Counted from the stretch's first letter, positions 1 through 12,802 are shown. The stretch is DNA of 64,000 nucleotides from Inga oerstediana (GCA_963210345.1 OY723402.1:32835537-32899536), one strand, 5' to 3'. The notes: generated by a model from the letters alone, not told the origin. Program-made: numbers and translations.

Positions 1-302
1 GAGGTATTGTTAAAAATAGCGAAAGCTGAGGTATTTGTTGAAAACAGCGAAAGCTGAGGTATTTGTTGAAAATAGTGAAAGCTGAGGTATATGTGAATAC
101 AGTGGAAGCTGTCGATCATGTGACGAAAGTCACACATTATGTGATTATTGAAATGACCAAATTTGTGATTAAGGGCTAATGACTTCATAAGTGATGTAAT
201 TAATGTTAAACAAACACTTCAGGAAAATGTGACTTGAATTTTGATCTGAATGAGTTTTTAATCAGTGCCTAAACCCTATATTTAAGCTTAAGGGTGTGAC
301 AA
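1..302 (+). repeat. 3' end of a long gypsy-type LTR with four tandem units
   Basis: Bases 1-110 are four tandem units of 27-28 bp (1-27, 28-55, 56-83, 84-110), each ending in a gcgaaagct-like motif. Related gaaagctg motifs lie at the same relative place in the LTR copies near 50.0 kb and 54.2 kb. The stretch closes with AAGGGTGTGACA at 291-302, much like the LTR ends at 44700 and, inverted, at 25032. It is therefore probably the tail of an LTR that starts before the window. There is no coding content. Confidence 0.5.
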
Positions 303-1362
303 AGCTTGAAAGGAACCCTAATGGTAGGGAGGGTGCATGGTTGAGTGATATAATGATATAAACGTGTTTGGTGGTGATTCAGGTAGAATTGCCGTAAACA
401 AGGGCAAAACGGGGAAAAAGAAAGTTACCGACCGATTGATCAGTTACCGAAAAGAAGACTTTTTGGTAATTGAAGATCAATGGTTAGGATTAAATGAGTA
501 AGAGAGTGGAATTACATGTGTGAATGTTCATGTGTGTCCATGGAAGGTGGAATAAGATCTTGACACATGTCACTATATGGACCATAGGATCAAGTCAACA
601 TTTCAAACTTTTTCCCTCTCTCCTCTCTCCCTTTAGGTCGGCCAAGAGGTGTATGGGAGCTCAAAATTCTGACCTTATCATCATCCTCTCATCTCTCCCT
701 CTATCCTCCATTATTGTCCATGAGCAAGCAAGAAAGAGAAAGGAATAGTCAAGTTTTAGGTGAGAATTTGTTCCTAAATGCTCCACTCACCTTCTTTAAT
801 GTTCTTCATGGTGTTGAGGGCTTTATGGCTATAGTTTCATTTTTTTGAAAAGTGGTGTTTGAGAACTTGTGAAAAGTTGAAAGTTGAAGAATCAAGGGAT
901 TCACTTTAGGAAGAGGAAGAGGTAAGAATTTGGCACATTTTGACCTAATCAGTGTGACCATTGGTTAAGTTTTGAGATTTGGGATTTTTGCCCTTATTTC
1001 ATGTGAATTTCGAAATGCATGAATTGATTAATGTGTTGTGGTAGAATTGGTGCCAAGTTGTATCTTTGTGCCATTGGAATTGGTTTGGAACTTTGGATTG
1101 GAAAGGATTGCAATGTTGAGTTTTGAATTGTGTTACTGTGTGACACGTTGTGATTAGTGTGAAACATGTGAATGTGATCTGAATTAGGTAGTTTTGGTGT
1201 TTCCAATGGGTTCCTTGTGAAATTTTGTGTAGGAATGGTATTTGATGTGAAAGTGGAACCATTGGAAGCATTGTTGCAAAATCTGAAATTCTGAAAAATT
1301 GGCTAAGTGTAAAATGTTATGCAGGGGACCAAACTTTGCATGGTGTTTTGACATAGAAAATG

Positions 1363-2911
1363 TGTTAGAATCGGTAGGCACAGCGGAAGAATTTTAAAAA
1401 TTTTCATCGATCCTAATCGAGGATCTATCAACGGCGTTTAAACCAAGTTGGAAGGATTCATACCTTTTGATGATTCAGAGTTTTCACGATCTCTAGGAGC
1501 CAACACGTTAGGTCCACTCCCTCTACCGGTATCCACACGAATGCTTTCCAACCGAGACTGCGTGCTAGCGCCTCTAATGTCTCCTAGGGTTTCACTTGCG
1601 GCTCTCAATTCTCATGTACATATCAATATATCTGCTCTATCAAGTTTATAACCTATGAGGGCTATTTTCAAATTTCAAAACTAATCATCATTAATTTCAA
1701 AATTAATTAACAATTAATTATCTTGATGAGCTAATTAAATAAATTCAGTTTAAATTAAATATGTCCAACAGTTTTAATTTAACCTATTTATTTAATCCAA
1801 ATAAAGAGCCATTAGATTTAATTTATCTTTATAAATTAAATCTAAGATACTATATCTCTATCATGTTAGTTATTAAATTTAATATATCTTAATAAATTAA
1901 ATTTAAAATTAACACAATATAATAATATCATATAATATATATATATACATATATATATAAGATATATATTTCGAAAAAATATATATCTATATAATATTAT
2001 TAATGAATTTTATATTATATATATATATATATATATAATTCGTCCACCCTAAATTAAACATTATCTCGTGTTGGGCTATTCTTGTGTGCGACCCTGTAGG
2101 CCCATATGAAGTTGGCAGTGGGCCAATAACTATACTAACCCAAAAGTCGCAAGCGGCCTCTAGCAAGATATTACGACTACCCAATTCATATGAGGATCGT
2201 TATCACGATGCAACCTGTCATACAACCATGTCATGTCCCTTTTGTCACACGATATATCGATCAAGGATAAGGCATGGATAATGTCATCCTCTTGTTCCTG
2301 ACTATTACTTTCTCGATTCCTGAGTAGCCTGATAACAGAGACAGAAACTCCTTTCATTATAGTATGGCCATACATTTCTCAGACTCACTCATCAAGGGGC
2401 CCAGTAATATCTCTCTACTAACGTGAGGGACAAATTCCATCTTGATCATTTATATTCCTCTGCATGAAAAACCACCAAGCCCGATCATAGCCTTTATCAT
2501 CACCCGGTCAAAAGTGACTTTTAACTAGTTCAAAGCTTAGCAACTCTCATGTAGGAATCCATGATGACCTCAGGTCTAAGGGCATTGTGACGTGGTTATA
2601 CATGAGAAAAGCTTATGACTTGATACATGTAGCTTTCTCATAGTGGGTCGGTCCAGCACCTTGTACTCTTACAAGTGCCTAAGACTTTGATTCGTATCAC
2701 CATATCTTATCAAAGTCATACTGATCTTGTTTCATCTCTGCTCCCGTATAGATGATCGACCAGGGACATTTTAGGACAATCTTTATGAACTATCCAAGGA
2801 TACAATTATCATAGTTAACATGCAAATAATATGATAACAGAATGGAGAAATTTTATTAAAATAATAATATTCAAAGTACAATGATTGGCCCTTAGGGCAC
2901 AATTTCCAACA
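1363..2911 (+). mobile_element. Solo LTR, 1549 bp, TSD AAATG
   Basis: It begins TGTTAGAATCGG and ends TTTCCAACA, so the termini are TG..CA with a short inverted match. Perfect 5-bp direct repeats AAATG flank it (1358-1362 and 2912-2916). It has no coding capacity, and an AT dinucleotide run lies inside (about 1930-2040). A second copy in the opposite orientation is at 7049-8619, so this is a real family. The parent superfamily cannot be told from the LTR alone. Confidence 0.9.
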
Positions 2912-3039
2912 AAATGGTGTCTAAATGTTATGAAATTTTCTAGATTTGTAGATCAAATTGCAAGCTTTCCATTGATATAAAGTTTGTGTCATTTTGAGTT
3001 TTGTGCACAAAGTTATTGACATTTGAAAATCAGCCAAGA

Positions 3040-3260
3040 GCTAGGTCATTGGTTGGCCGTGACCCAAAACCTTCTAACCATCTACTGGCCGCAGCCCAAA
3101 ACTTCTTGACCTGCTTTTGGCCATGGCCCAAGGATTCAGGCTGTAACCCAAAAGTTTCTGACCCGATTCTAGCAACGGCCCAAAGGTGCTAACCGCGGCC
3201 CAAATGTTTTTGACCATCTTTTGGCCAAGGCCCAAGTGGGGGCTGGTCGTGACCAATATT
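3040..3260 (+). repeat. Array of GGCC-type palindromic motifs inside the LTR
   Basis: About eight diverged repeats of roughly 25-35 bp, each centred on ggccRYggcccaaa. The clearest are GGCCATGGCC at 3119-3128 and CCGCGG at 3193-3198; others are degenerate. The array lies just upstream of the conserved ccccaaccctttaggt block. The related LTR at 48.3-50.7 kb has a CACTCGAGTG array in this position. Confidence 0.7.
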
Positions 3261-3574
3261 TGAAAATTGACATTTTGAGCTTTCAAAAGATGGTCTTCTA
3301 GTCAAGCTTCCCCCAACCCTTTAGGTATGTGTCTAGGCTTTTAGTAGTCACCTAGAGAGTTCAAATGATAACCAACTTTAAGTGCTATGAAAGTAAGAAT
3401 TTGGAGTAGATAATTAACTCGTTGTTCTTGGTTTTGGTTTATAGGGTTCAGCATTTGCCCTAATCGTGAACGAACTATGCCAGAGTATGCTCGGAAAGAA
3501 CCAGGTAGTGATAGTTTCCTTATACTATGTGTAAACGCATTATATGTATGTGTTATCATTATTTTGTGATAATT

Positions 3575-3690
3575 GTGAATGCTGCAAGCCAGTGAGGCTA
3601 TGTGAATGCCAGAGAGGCTATGTGAATGCTAGTAAGACAATGTGTTATGTGTATGCCAGTGAGGCAACAAGTATATGTGATAGCTGATAT
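3575..3690 (+). repeat. Short tandem repeats (gccagtgaggctatgtgaat-type)
   Basis: Four imperfect units of about 20-28 bp with the core gccagtgaggc. They take the position that gaaagctg repeats take in the copies at 50.0 and 54.2 kb, so this part of the LTR tolerates turnover of its repeat unit. Confidence 0.6.
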
Positions 3691-4252
3691 GCTGTGTTTT
3701 ATGCTGTTTGATAATTTACTTGCATGCTATGTGATTATGTGTGGAATAAGTGATCTGTTACTATGGGGATTCTTTTGGATCTCATTCTTTCCTTTGACTA
3801 ACCTTCAGACAGGACAAATGGCTCCAAAGGGAAGGAGATGACCAAGGGCGGCTAGAACTTCCGTAGGAATATAATTTGGGTCGTTGGTTATCGGATTTTG
3901 GTTTGGGATTACTGTATATTGTTGGGATGTAAATACTATTTTGGATACGGTTGTGTAATCCCCTAAATGGAAATGTATGAACCCTTAGTATATATATATA
4001 TATATGAAATTCGGAAGTTGCCGAGATATTTGTTGTACACTCCGATATGTATAATTGTTATTCAACTACACAGGTAATTATATTCGGAATATCGAATTTA
4101 AGACCAGGGTAAGGCAGAAATTTTGAAAGAATTTGTGAAAACCCTACAGGAAGGAAGGGATTGGAAATGAATTTTAATTATTCATCAGTGTCTAATCCAT
4201 TATAATTACGCATTTTTGAATCATAATTACTGTTTTCAAGGTAGGGGTTACA

Positions 4253-4829
4253 ATTATCGTTGTGGATGCCATCGTGTATGTTGTTTTGTGATAATTGCTT
4301 ACATGCTTGTTTATATTATATATTATATGAGTGAAAACGTTGCTACTGGGATTCTTTTGAATCTCATTCTTTCCATTGACTAACCTACAGCCAGGGCAAG
4401 CAGTTCGAAGGAAAAGCAAGTGACAAAGGGAAGCTAGAGCTCCTAGTTAGGGGTTTTAGTTCTGGTAGTTGGTTATCTTATTTTGGGATTATTGTAAATT
4501 TTGGACATGTAAATATGGATGTGCTATGTAATCCCCTGTATGGGAAATTGAAAGGGGCGAAGATGCCCCATAAACACTTTAGTTGATATTTGAAACCCCG
4601 GGTATTGCTGGAAATTTTGTTTACACTTTGATATGTATGAATACAACTGAACCATACAGGTTAATTATATTTGAGAAGTGAATGTGAGACTGGATTAAAC
4701 AGGTTTTAAAAGAAATTTTTGAAAACCTTATCTTAAAGATGGGATTTTTAATAAGTTTTAAATTAATCGTTGATGTCTAATTCAACTTAATGATCGAATT
4801 ATAATTACTGCTAAGGAGGTAGGGGTTAC
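4253..4829 (+). mobile_element. Second, 5'-truncated copy of the long gypsy-type LTR
   Basis: Directly after the GTTACA end at 4252 the sequence restarts in the middle of the same family (gggattcttttg block near 4350, aatccc block near 4530) and ends again in GGGGTTACA at 4829. It is a partial copy abutting the previous one, through either deletion or nested insertion. No gene is present. Confidence 0.6.
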
Positions 4830-6417
4830 AAAGTACTTATTATCAATATTTTTATGCTATTTCTGTATGCCCACTGAGCTGCACATTACTACTCTAGTTA
4901 ATATTGAAATAAGATAAGGGTGCTGAAATTTTTGGTACCAGAGCCCAAGCGTTCTAGAAGCCTAAGTTGTTCTGGCAGCCCAAACAGTTTCTGGCATAGC
5001 AAGCAGTTCTGGTAATAGAATAGTATACTGATATGGTAGTGATTATACAGTAATAGGACATATGCACATAAATGGAGTATTTCAGTGAACCAGCCCTAGA
5101 GGACTAGTGAATACTCGAGGGCAGCCAATATTATCATACCAGAGTAAGGGTGGTATAAGGATGACACAAACATTGAGAGAGCGAGATTCGAATGACATCT
5201 TCGTGGACTTCAGGGAGTATATCACAAAGTATGTGACCGAGTGTATGTACCATCACTAATATGCAGTCCATACGCAGTATTTAGTTAGTCGATGATAGCT
5301 GGCACGATTCTTGAGACCAGGGCAGTCACGGGGTACCGAGGTCGGAAGCAGTTAAAGCTAGTATCTATGTTTTGGTATGGGTACACAAAAGTTAAGCATA
5401 CTCGACCCAGGGAAATCTCGGGATAGGACCCCCTGGGAAGTCACATGTATATATGGTGACATGTTATGAAAAAGAGCAAGCACATGCTGTGCAGTAGTTC
5501 AAAGGCTGTATGTTGTTACAGGCTTTTCCCTAACTACTGTAAACATCTAAAATATGTCATTTCAGGTGTATCTGTAGACCCTAAATAGTATGAAATGACA
5601 GATATGCCCTTGTGAATATGTGACATTTACCTCTTTCTTGTTCCATATAGTGAAACACAAAAATGGTAAGACTAAGAGGTATAGATGCTGGGCAGGGTTA
5701 AGAAACTGGAACTGACCCAATGCAGCAAATCATAGGCATATTAACAGAACATCAACTAATGATCGATGATCAAGGATCATAGTAATGAGATGCGAGAAGT
5801 GCAACAGAAATAGAACACAGAAAGGGACAAGTAAAATAATCCTTGTAGATAGGCATATGGATAGATCTGTTTATGGATTTCAATTTAAAAATCCAATATC
5901 ATTCAGGAAAGGCCAATATAGTGACAATTTCTTTCCTACACTATGCGATTATCTATATGCTTTGTATGCCATCATCTGCGATATGTATAATGCACTCTCT
6001 AACTGGGATGGGAAAAGCATAAGTATCGTTCGGGGGAAAAAGCATGAGTACCCCAACAGCCCCAAAGGTTATCTAGTTATGAGATGTAGTACCAATAAGG
6101 TATATTGCCCAGTCTGTGGTTGTAAGCCCAGCCGAGGTACTGATAGGCAGGGTTCTAATAGTAGTTGGTCTTAACCATATGTGCACATTCTGATTGTAAT
6201 ACAGTTATGATACACAGTACCAAGGGGATACACTGCTCAGTCTGTGGTCGTGAGCCCAGCTGAGGTATACACAAGTAGGGGTTTTAATAGTAGTTGGCCT
6301 TGAATACATGTGCACATTCTGATAATTATGAATTTTACAGTGTTATTATTCTATTGCATTATATGGTGCATGGCATATGTACTATCGTATTCTCTATGAA
6401 TGATTGTGTGTTACTAC
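4830..6417 (+). mobile_element. Degenerate retroelement interior with PBS-like site
   Basis: TGGTACCAGAGC at 4933-4944 differs at one base from the usual tRNA-Met primer-binding site TGGTATCAGAGC. It follows a sequence ending aagataagggtgctg, like other LTR ends in the window. A short open stretch from ATG 5663 reads like the start of a gag but stops after 12 codons. Bases 6089-6194 and 6217-6322 are two copies, 128 bp apart, of a block that also occurs near 51470-51580. The 129-codon ORF at 5785-6174 crosses this block and has no recognisable domain, so I read the region as a broken gypsy-type element. Confidence 0.45.
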
Positions 6418-6434
6418 CATTTGTGGAAAAAATA

Positions 6435-6725
6435 CTTTTAAGACCGGGTAAAAATGACATTTTAGATTGGTTCTAAAAGAGGTCTTGATACAGCCAATCT
6501 AAAAAGTCGGTTAATTTTTAGATCGATTATGTAATCGATCTAAAAAATAATAACCACTCTAAAAATAATGACACTTTAAACCTGTTGTTGAAATAACAGG
6601 ACTTAATATCATTATTTTTAGACCAATTGTTAATAAAACTGGTCTTAAAAGTATGACTTTTAACAATTGGTCTATAATGTCATTTTCTAAACCGGTTTTA
6701 TAAACAACCGGTCTAAAAAGTTTCC
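6435..6725. repeat. CACTA subterminal repeats (left), agaccggt type
   Basis: A run of short inverted repeats built on agaccggt / accggtct and variants, for example accaattgttaa..ttaacaattggt around 6641-6672 and aaccggttttataaacaaccggt near 6693-6716. They mirror those at the other end of the same element. Confidence 0.75.
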
Positions 6726-7048
6726 ATTTTTTTTAAAATTATTTATGTTAAAACAATTTCCCAGCAAGCCATTTTCCCTGTTAAAACATTTTACCCAGCA
6801 AGTCATTTCAGTGACATCCAAATAAATTCTTCTCTTATACATTATAACACACCTTATACAGAAGTATTTTCATCAAACATTTTAAAACACAATTTCAACT
6901 GGTGTAATACTTACATCATTCTTCCCACACCCCACACTCCAAAAAAGAAAAAATAATAAATCATTCTTCCTACACCCCAAATAAATTCTTCTCTTACACA
7001 TTCTCATTTCATCAAGCATTTTAAAACACAATTTCAATTCGTGTAACT

Positions 7049-8619
7049 TGTTAGAAATTGTGCCCTAAGAGCCAATCATTGTACTTTGAACACTATTAAT
7101 TTAATGAATTTTCTCCATTATGTTATCATATTATTTGCATGTTCATTGTGATGATTGTATCCTTAGATAAATAATAAAGATTGTCCTAAATGTCCCTGGT
7201 TGGTCATCTACGCAGGAGCAAAGATGAAACAAGAGCAGTATGACTTTAATAAGATACGAAGATACGAATCAAAGTCTTAGACACTTGTAAGAGTACAAGG
7301 TACTGGACCGACCTCATATGAGAAAGTTGCATAGATCAAGTCATAAGCTTATCTCATGTATAACCACCTCACAATACCCTTTGACCTGAGGCCATCATTG
7401 ATTCCTACATGAGAATTGCTAAGCTTTGAACTGGTCAAAAGTCACCTTTGACTGGGTAATGATAAAGGCTATGATCGAGCTTGGTGGTTTTCTTAATGCA
7501 GAGGAATATGAATAGTCAAGATGGAATTTGTCCCTCATATTAGTAGAGAGATATTACTGGGTCCCACGATGAGTGAGTCTGAGAAATGTATGACCATACT
7601 ACGATGGAAAGGAGTTTCCACTTCTATCATCAGACTACTCAAGAATTAGAAAAGTAATGGTCAAGAACAAGAGAATGACATCATCCATGCCTCATCCTTG
7701 ATTGAAATATCATGTAACAAAAGGGACGTGATATGATTATATGACAGGTTGTATCGTGTTAATGATCCTCACATGAATTGGGTAGTCGTAATGTCTTGCT
7801 AGAGGCTGCTTTGCACTTGTGGGTTAGTACAATTATTGGCCCATTGCCAACTTCGTATAGGCCTACAAGGTCGCACACAAGAATAGCCAAATGTGAGACA
7901 ATATTTAATCTAAGGTGGACGAATTATATATATAATATAAAATTTGTGAAAAGAAAATTAATATTATATATATATATATATATGTATGTATATATATATG
8001 TATATATATGTATTTTTGAAATACATATATATATATATGATAATATTATTATATTATGTTAGTTTTAAATTTTGTGTTAGTTTTAAATTTAATTTTATTA
8101 GATAAATTAAATTTAATAACTAACATGATAAAGATATAATATCTTATATTTAATTTATAAGGATAATGTAAACCTATTGGCTCTTTATTCGGATTAAATA
8201 AATAGGTTAAATTAAAACTGTATGAATGAATTAATTAAACAAAATTTATTTAATTAGCTCATCAAGATAATTAAGATTTAATTAATTTTAAAATTAATCT
8301 TGATTAATTTTGAAATTCAAATATAGCCCTCATGAGTTATAAAATTGATAGGGCAGAACAAATTATGAACAGATGAGAATTCAAAGCTGCAAGAAAACCC
8401 TAGCAAATGTTGAAGGCGCTAGCACACAGTCCATGTTGGAATAACATTCGTTGGATACCGGTAGAGGGAGCCGATCGGAGGTGCTAGTTCCTAGAGATCG
8501 AAAACCCTAAATTCAAAAAGGTACAATTCTTTCTAACTTTGTTTAAACGCCATTGATAGATCTTCAATTGGGATTGGCAAAATTTTAAAATTATTTCACT
8601 GTGCCTGCCAATTCCAACA
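7049..8619 (-). mobile_element. Solo LTR, 1571 bp, TSD TAACT, inverted copy of 1363-2911
   Basis: On the minus strand it starts TGTTGGAATTGGCAGGCACA and ends CACAATTTCTAACA. Perfect 5-bp target duplications TAACT flank it (7044-7048 and 8620-8624). It aligns end to end by eye with the reverse complement of 1363-2911, including the AT-repeat patch (7960-8040). It sits inside the CACTA element and so is younger than that insertion. Confidence 0.9.
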
Positions 8620-9011
8620 TAACTTGCATTATTCTTCTTACACCCCACATCCCACAGAAACAACAACAATAAATCATTGAAAATCAACACATTATCACAC
8701 ATAATCACAAAATTAACGCATGCTGCTATACATTTTTATTCTCCAGTTTTAATATTACAGTTTGACAAAAAAAATCAAAACTTTAGCTAATAATAGAATC
8801 AAAACACTTTAATTGATGATAGAGGAATCTACCAAGAAAGAAAACAACAGACAATAATCCATCGCTGATGATCGAGCATCTACACTAGGACGCCTCAAAT
8901 CCTTCATTTTCTTGTGACAACAAAAAAAGTAGTTTTATATATAAAATAACTATATATACATAATTTAAATAAATTTATGATAATTACTTTAGCTAGCTAA
9001 CCTTCAAAGTA

Positions 9012-9630
9012 GTTTTATAAAGGAATATCCTTCCATATCCCTTCATGATGATCATTCCTTGTGACATGTTCATTATCTGCTTCATCTTCTACGTTCAATT
9101 CTGACAGACCCCTAGAAAAAGAAGGAGTCTCAAGAAGATCATTCATTAAATGACTTTCCTCATTAATATCAATGACCCTTTTCCTTTTGAGAGCTACAAA
9201 CCACAATTTATTTGCCTAATCGGTAATATAAAACATTTGTTTCGCCTCATATGCCATAATAAAATGTTGATCTCCAAAACTTCTACTATTTAGATCAACT
9301 AATGTAAATCCTAACTAATCGATCATCACACCATTGTTGGCATCAACCCACTTGTATTTGAAAATGAGAAATTTAATTTTAACATAATCAACCAACCAAA
9401 TCTCTTCAATAACCCCATATAAGGTATGGCTGCCAATCTAGAGTTCTCATCTTTCAAACTAGAGAAGTGCATAGATTCAGCCACTAACATAACACCACTA
9501 TTCTGGACAGTGCTCCTATCATCTAGGGACTTTGTGTAAAACGTATAACCATTGACCACAAACAAAGCAATATCAAAAGGATCAAGTTCATAAAATTGAA
9601 CACCTCTATTTCCTACTTCAAGCATATCAG
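9012..9630 (-). pseudogene. CACTA TNP2 transposase, C-terminal remnant
   Basis: Minus-strand translation of 9326-9625 contains VNGYTFYTKSLDDRSTVQNS, which matches NGYTFYTQEHDTRSTMQNSG in the transposase at 39281-40954. Further on, 9015-9206 gives WFVALKRKRVID and ends in NDHHEGIWKDIP, the counterpart of HDHNEGTWFLN at the C-terminus of that protein. These parts belong to the DUF4216-like tail of plant TNP2 transposases. A frameshift near 9400 and stops between the two pieces break the reading frame. The N-terminal domains are missing, so this is a dead gene in an internally deleted element. Confidence 0.8.
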
Positions 9631-10084
9631 GATCTAATGCCAGACATGGTCAAACCCACCCAAAATAATATCAAAAGGATCAAGTTCAAATTATTAATAG
9701 CAATCAAAACAAACTTGGAAATTAGATTCATAAGTAGTCTCTCTTTCTGCTCCAGTTTGGAAGAAGAACGATTGGTGAGGCTTTTAAGGGAGGAGGAGTT
9801 GGAATTGGAATGTTATCGTTTGATGGCGAAATAAAGGTCGACTACCGCCAAGGTATGGGCAATGACTCTTCCTCGGCTAATAAGACCCAGGCCCATGCCG
9901 CCCCTGAGAGTGTGAACAAGAACTCCATCAGTTAGATGTGATATTTGGTTCAAAGAGAAGGATTGCTCCAGATTTAAAGAGAAAGGGGATGGCAGAGTTA
10001 TGAACAAGAATACCGTCAGAGAAATTTTAGGGAAATTTTAGCGAGAGGAAGAGAAGGGTGAAATTTTAATTAGGGCGCATACAT

Positions 10085-10489
10085 TTAAGACCGGTTGTTT
10101 AAAAAAACCAGTCTTACATATATATATCTTAGACCAGTTTTCAAAATAACCAGTCTAAAAATTTTCAACTTTTAAACCAGTTATAAGATATAACCAGTCT
10201 AAAAATTTAAAAAAAATAATTTTTAATTGCGGGTGTTTTATTTAGACCGATTATTTGGTTATAGAGATAACCGGTCTAAAAAGTATATTTATTTTTAATT
10301 ATTTTTATCCTTTTTAGACCAGTTACAACTAAATGAGGTCTAAATAATATCTTTAAGACCTTATATCCAGGGAACCGGTCTTAGAAGTTCTCTATAATTA
10401 TAAAAATGCCACCGATCATACATTTTAGACCTTATCCCTATATAATCGATCTAAATGAGCCGGTCTAAAACACAAATTTTGTACTAGTG
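10085..10489. repeat. CACTA subterminal repeats and terminus (right)
   Basis: Repeated taagaccggttgttt / aaccagtctta motifs at 10086-10200 and 10245-10285, and further copies up to the end TTTTGTACTAGTG at 10489. The CACTA pentamer is intact here, reading inward on the minus strand. Confidence 0.8.
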
Positions 10490-12801
10490 TATGGAGGTTA
10501 AGTGGGATCCAACTGAGGAAGTAAGATAAGTGTGGTCAGACAATGCAGCCCTACTTATATTGTATTTGACAGTGTGAAACATCAGAGTGGGCAGCGGAAG
10601 TGTAGTGAATCTATATGCAATTTTTGAGAGTTACAGGAGAGGTTGACGGTCGAACCAGTGTTGGTAATCCCAAATCATGATTAGACCTGTGTGATCTATA
10701 GTAACATAGCCTGTATGGCCCTTGAGTAACGAGGCAGCCCATCAGAGCATGTTAACGATGCGACTAATAAGTCTATGATCAGGTGGCTCGTACCTCGATA
10801 TGGCCAGGCAGGTTGCACCGCACTGGTTATCTTTCACAATTAATTCTGCAAAGCAGTCAACACCTAGCTTATTCTCATATATACATCATAAATTGCTTCT
10901 ACAAATAAAAAAATTTAAATGAAGGTAGGGGAACAAACTTTATAAACAAATCTTCGATAAGCAAAGTCACCAGAAACAAAATATAAGCTTACCTAATCAA
11001 ACTCAAGCATTAGATGATATTCTACAGGGAAAAATAGTGAAATAGGTTAGAACTAACTAAATACTCACAAAGTCTTAGGTTGCTCTGTATAATGCAATAA
11101 TTTATCAACAACAAACAATCAATATGCACAAAAGAAAGGACCGAAAATCCCTCTCCACTTCATCCTCATATATCAATAACCCAATGTAGATCTATTGAAA
11201 GTCAAAATCACCACCACCAAAATATTGTGAACCTACCTAGAAATCAAAATAATGATTAAAAAGAGAAAGATAAATAAAATGGACAGGAAATCACATATGG
11301 TTTTGTTTTCAAGAATCACCATTTCCACCCAACCATCCAACAAAACTATTGAATAAAGCCTGAAACTGAAATGTGAAGAGTCAACAAAGGAACGAAGGAA
11401 ACCACACAAGAGCAAAATTGATCTAAACTAGAGGATAGAGTAGAAAAGGAGGAAAAAGAGAAGGAAGGAAAGAAAAAGCACAGGTTCTTTATTGAGAATG
11501 AAAAATGGATCAAAAAAAGGAGAAGGATAGAAAAAAAAGGTCAGCGATGTGCGATTCTTCTTAGAAGACCCACTTTCTTCCACAGTGGCTTTCACCTCCT
11601 TCTCCTACTCTTTCACTCTCTTCCCCTCTGCTCTGCCTCATCACTGTCTTCTTTCTCTGATGCCCAGTGGAAAAGAAGCTATCGAATTGAAATAGAGAAA
11701 GACAAATTGAGAAGGAGAGAGTAATTAGAGGAGCAGGGAGAAAGAAAGAAAGGTGGCCTTGGGAAGGAAAATTTATGGGGAAAGGAACGATGGAAATACA
11801 GAAGTTGAAGTGAAAGAAAGAGAGAAACCGTGAAGCTAGAGCAATTTTCAAAATTTAGCCCTGCACACATGTGCACCAAGACAGATTAAAACAATTCAAA
11901 CACAGAGCCCAATGCAGAGCTGGCACTATTCATAAGAGCAAGCCATGGCTCTATGAACAGGAAAATGTGAGAGGAGTTGAGGCTTATAAACAGTAAAAAT
12001 GCAAAAGATTTAATATGTTTATAATATGTGTGCGTAGTTTTAGCTTACCTAACTTTAATTTAATTTGATAAGATTTTGTAATTTGAGTTTTATATAATTT
12101 TCAAATTTCTCTATATATTGTAAAAATTTCAGAAATACTATTTAGATTTTATTAATGAAATTTGAGAATATAATTTGTAATAGTTACGAATAAACTACTA
12201 TTAAATCACATATATCACAAAATATTGATACAAAGTAATAAATATGAAATTAAAATTATTTAAATTATGAAAATTTCATTACGAGATTTTAAATCATAAG
12301 CACAGATTAAAAATTAAAAATTTAATTAATAAAACTATAATTTGTTTAAAAAGGGCAAGAGAACAAACATCCTAGCACTAATGAGTGAGTACAAGAATTA
12401 TCCCATTTTTTCCATACGTTCTATATAACTAATTTATAAATATGAAGAAAATTAGTCAAGTTAATTATTTATAAACAGTCTGTTGGGTTTTTACTTTTAA
12501 ATTATTTGTATTGAAATTACTTTCTTAATATAAGATTGTTTGGATGTATATAATTAATGGGAAGAGTTTCTAAAAAATACCATAAATTTGGAAAATAAAA
12601 TCAACCGAGATCTTAAAGTTAGAATGTAAGCTAATTAATCCAGAAAGATCTTAAGGAGTAGTGCCGGAAAAAAAGCTAGGGAGTAGATCCAGACGAAGAT
12701 GCAAAAGCAAATTTTGTAAATACTTTCTTCATGAACAAACAAACAAAACCATGAAAAAGACTGACTTAAAAAATAAATTCTGGAAAAAGATTTAAAACAT
12801 T
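10490..12801. other. No gene recognised
   Basis: 10490-10840 does not continue the LTR sequence found left of the CACTA element, so the flank has been rearranged. 11540-11860 is CT-rich on the minus strand; the ORFs there (96 and 66 codons) are low-complexity and look like chance frames. The rest is AT-rich with no recognisable structure. Confidence 0.5.
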
Positions 12802-12802
12802 A

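Larger units (their letters stand above)
303..4252 (+). mobile_element. Long-LTR (gypsy-type) copy, noncoding, split by a solo LTR
   Basis: From about 360 on, this aligns by eye with 48325-50717: the shared blocks include the accgaccgattg region, the ccccaaccctttaggt block near 3310, and the ggattcttttg..ctcattctttcc block near 3770. It ends GGGGTTACA at 4252, the same terminus as the copies ending at 50717 and 55455. The TGTAAC..GTTACA termini seen elsewhere in the family, the 5-bp target duplication of the 52171 copy and the long noncoding body fit a long LTR such as those of Tekay/Del chromoviruses; that lineage is an inference. The copy is interrupted at 1363-2911. I could not define its 5' edge. 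Confidence 0.6.
6418..10489 (-). mobile_element. Decayed CACTA (En/Spm) transposon, minus orientation
   Basis: The right end read on the minus strand starts CACTAGTACAAAATTTGTG and then TTTTAGACCGG. The left end (about 6418-6450) has an eroded catttgtgg..cttttaagaccgg. Inward of both ends lie many inverted copies of tttagaccggtt (6435-6725 and 10085-10475), the subterminal repeats typical of CACTA elements. A remnant TNP2 gene lies on the minus strand at 9012-9630. A solo LTR (7049-8619) sits inside. The left CACTA pentamer and a matching 3-bp TSD cannot be seen, so the left edge is approximate. The element has no complete gene and would be non-autonomous. Confidence 0.75.

Noticed and set aside
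5785..6174. 129-codon ORF with several Cys residues
   Set aside because: No known domain; its 3' part is a repeat block found again at 6217 and 51470, so it is retroelement debris.
6411..6418. ttactac as an exact CACTA left terminus
   Set aside because: The gaatgattgtgtgttactac text is also found in the neighbouring LTR family (51664-51690), so these bases probably belong to the target, not the transposon.
11561..11879. Minus-strand ORFs of 66 and 96 codons
   Set aside because: Simple purine/pyrimidine-biased sequence giving Ser, Phe and Leu runs; no recognisable family.
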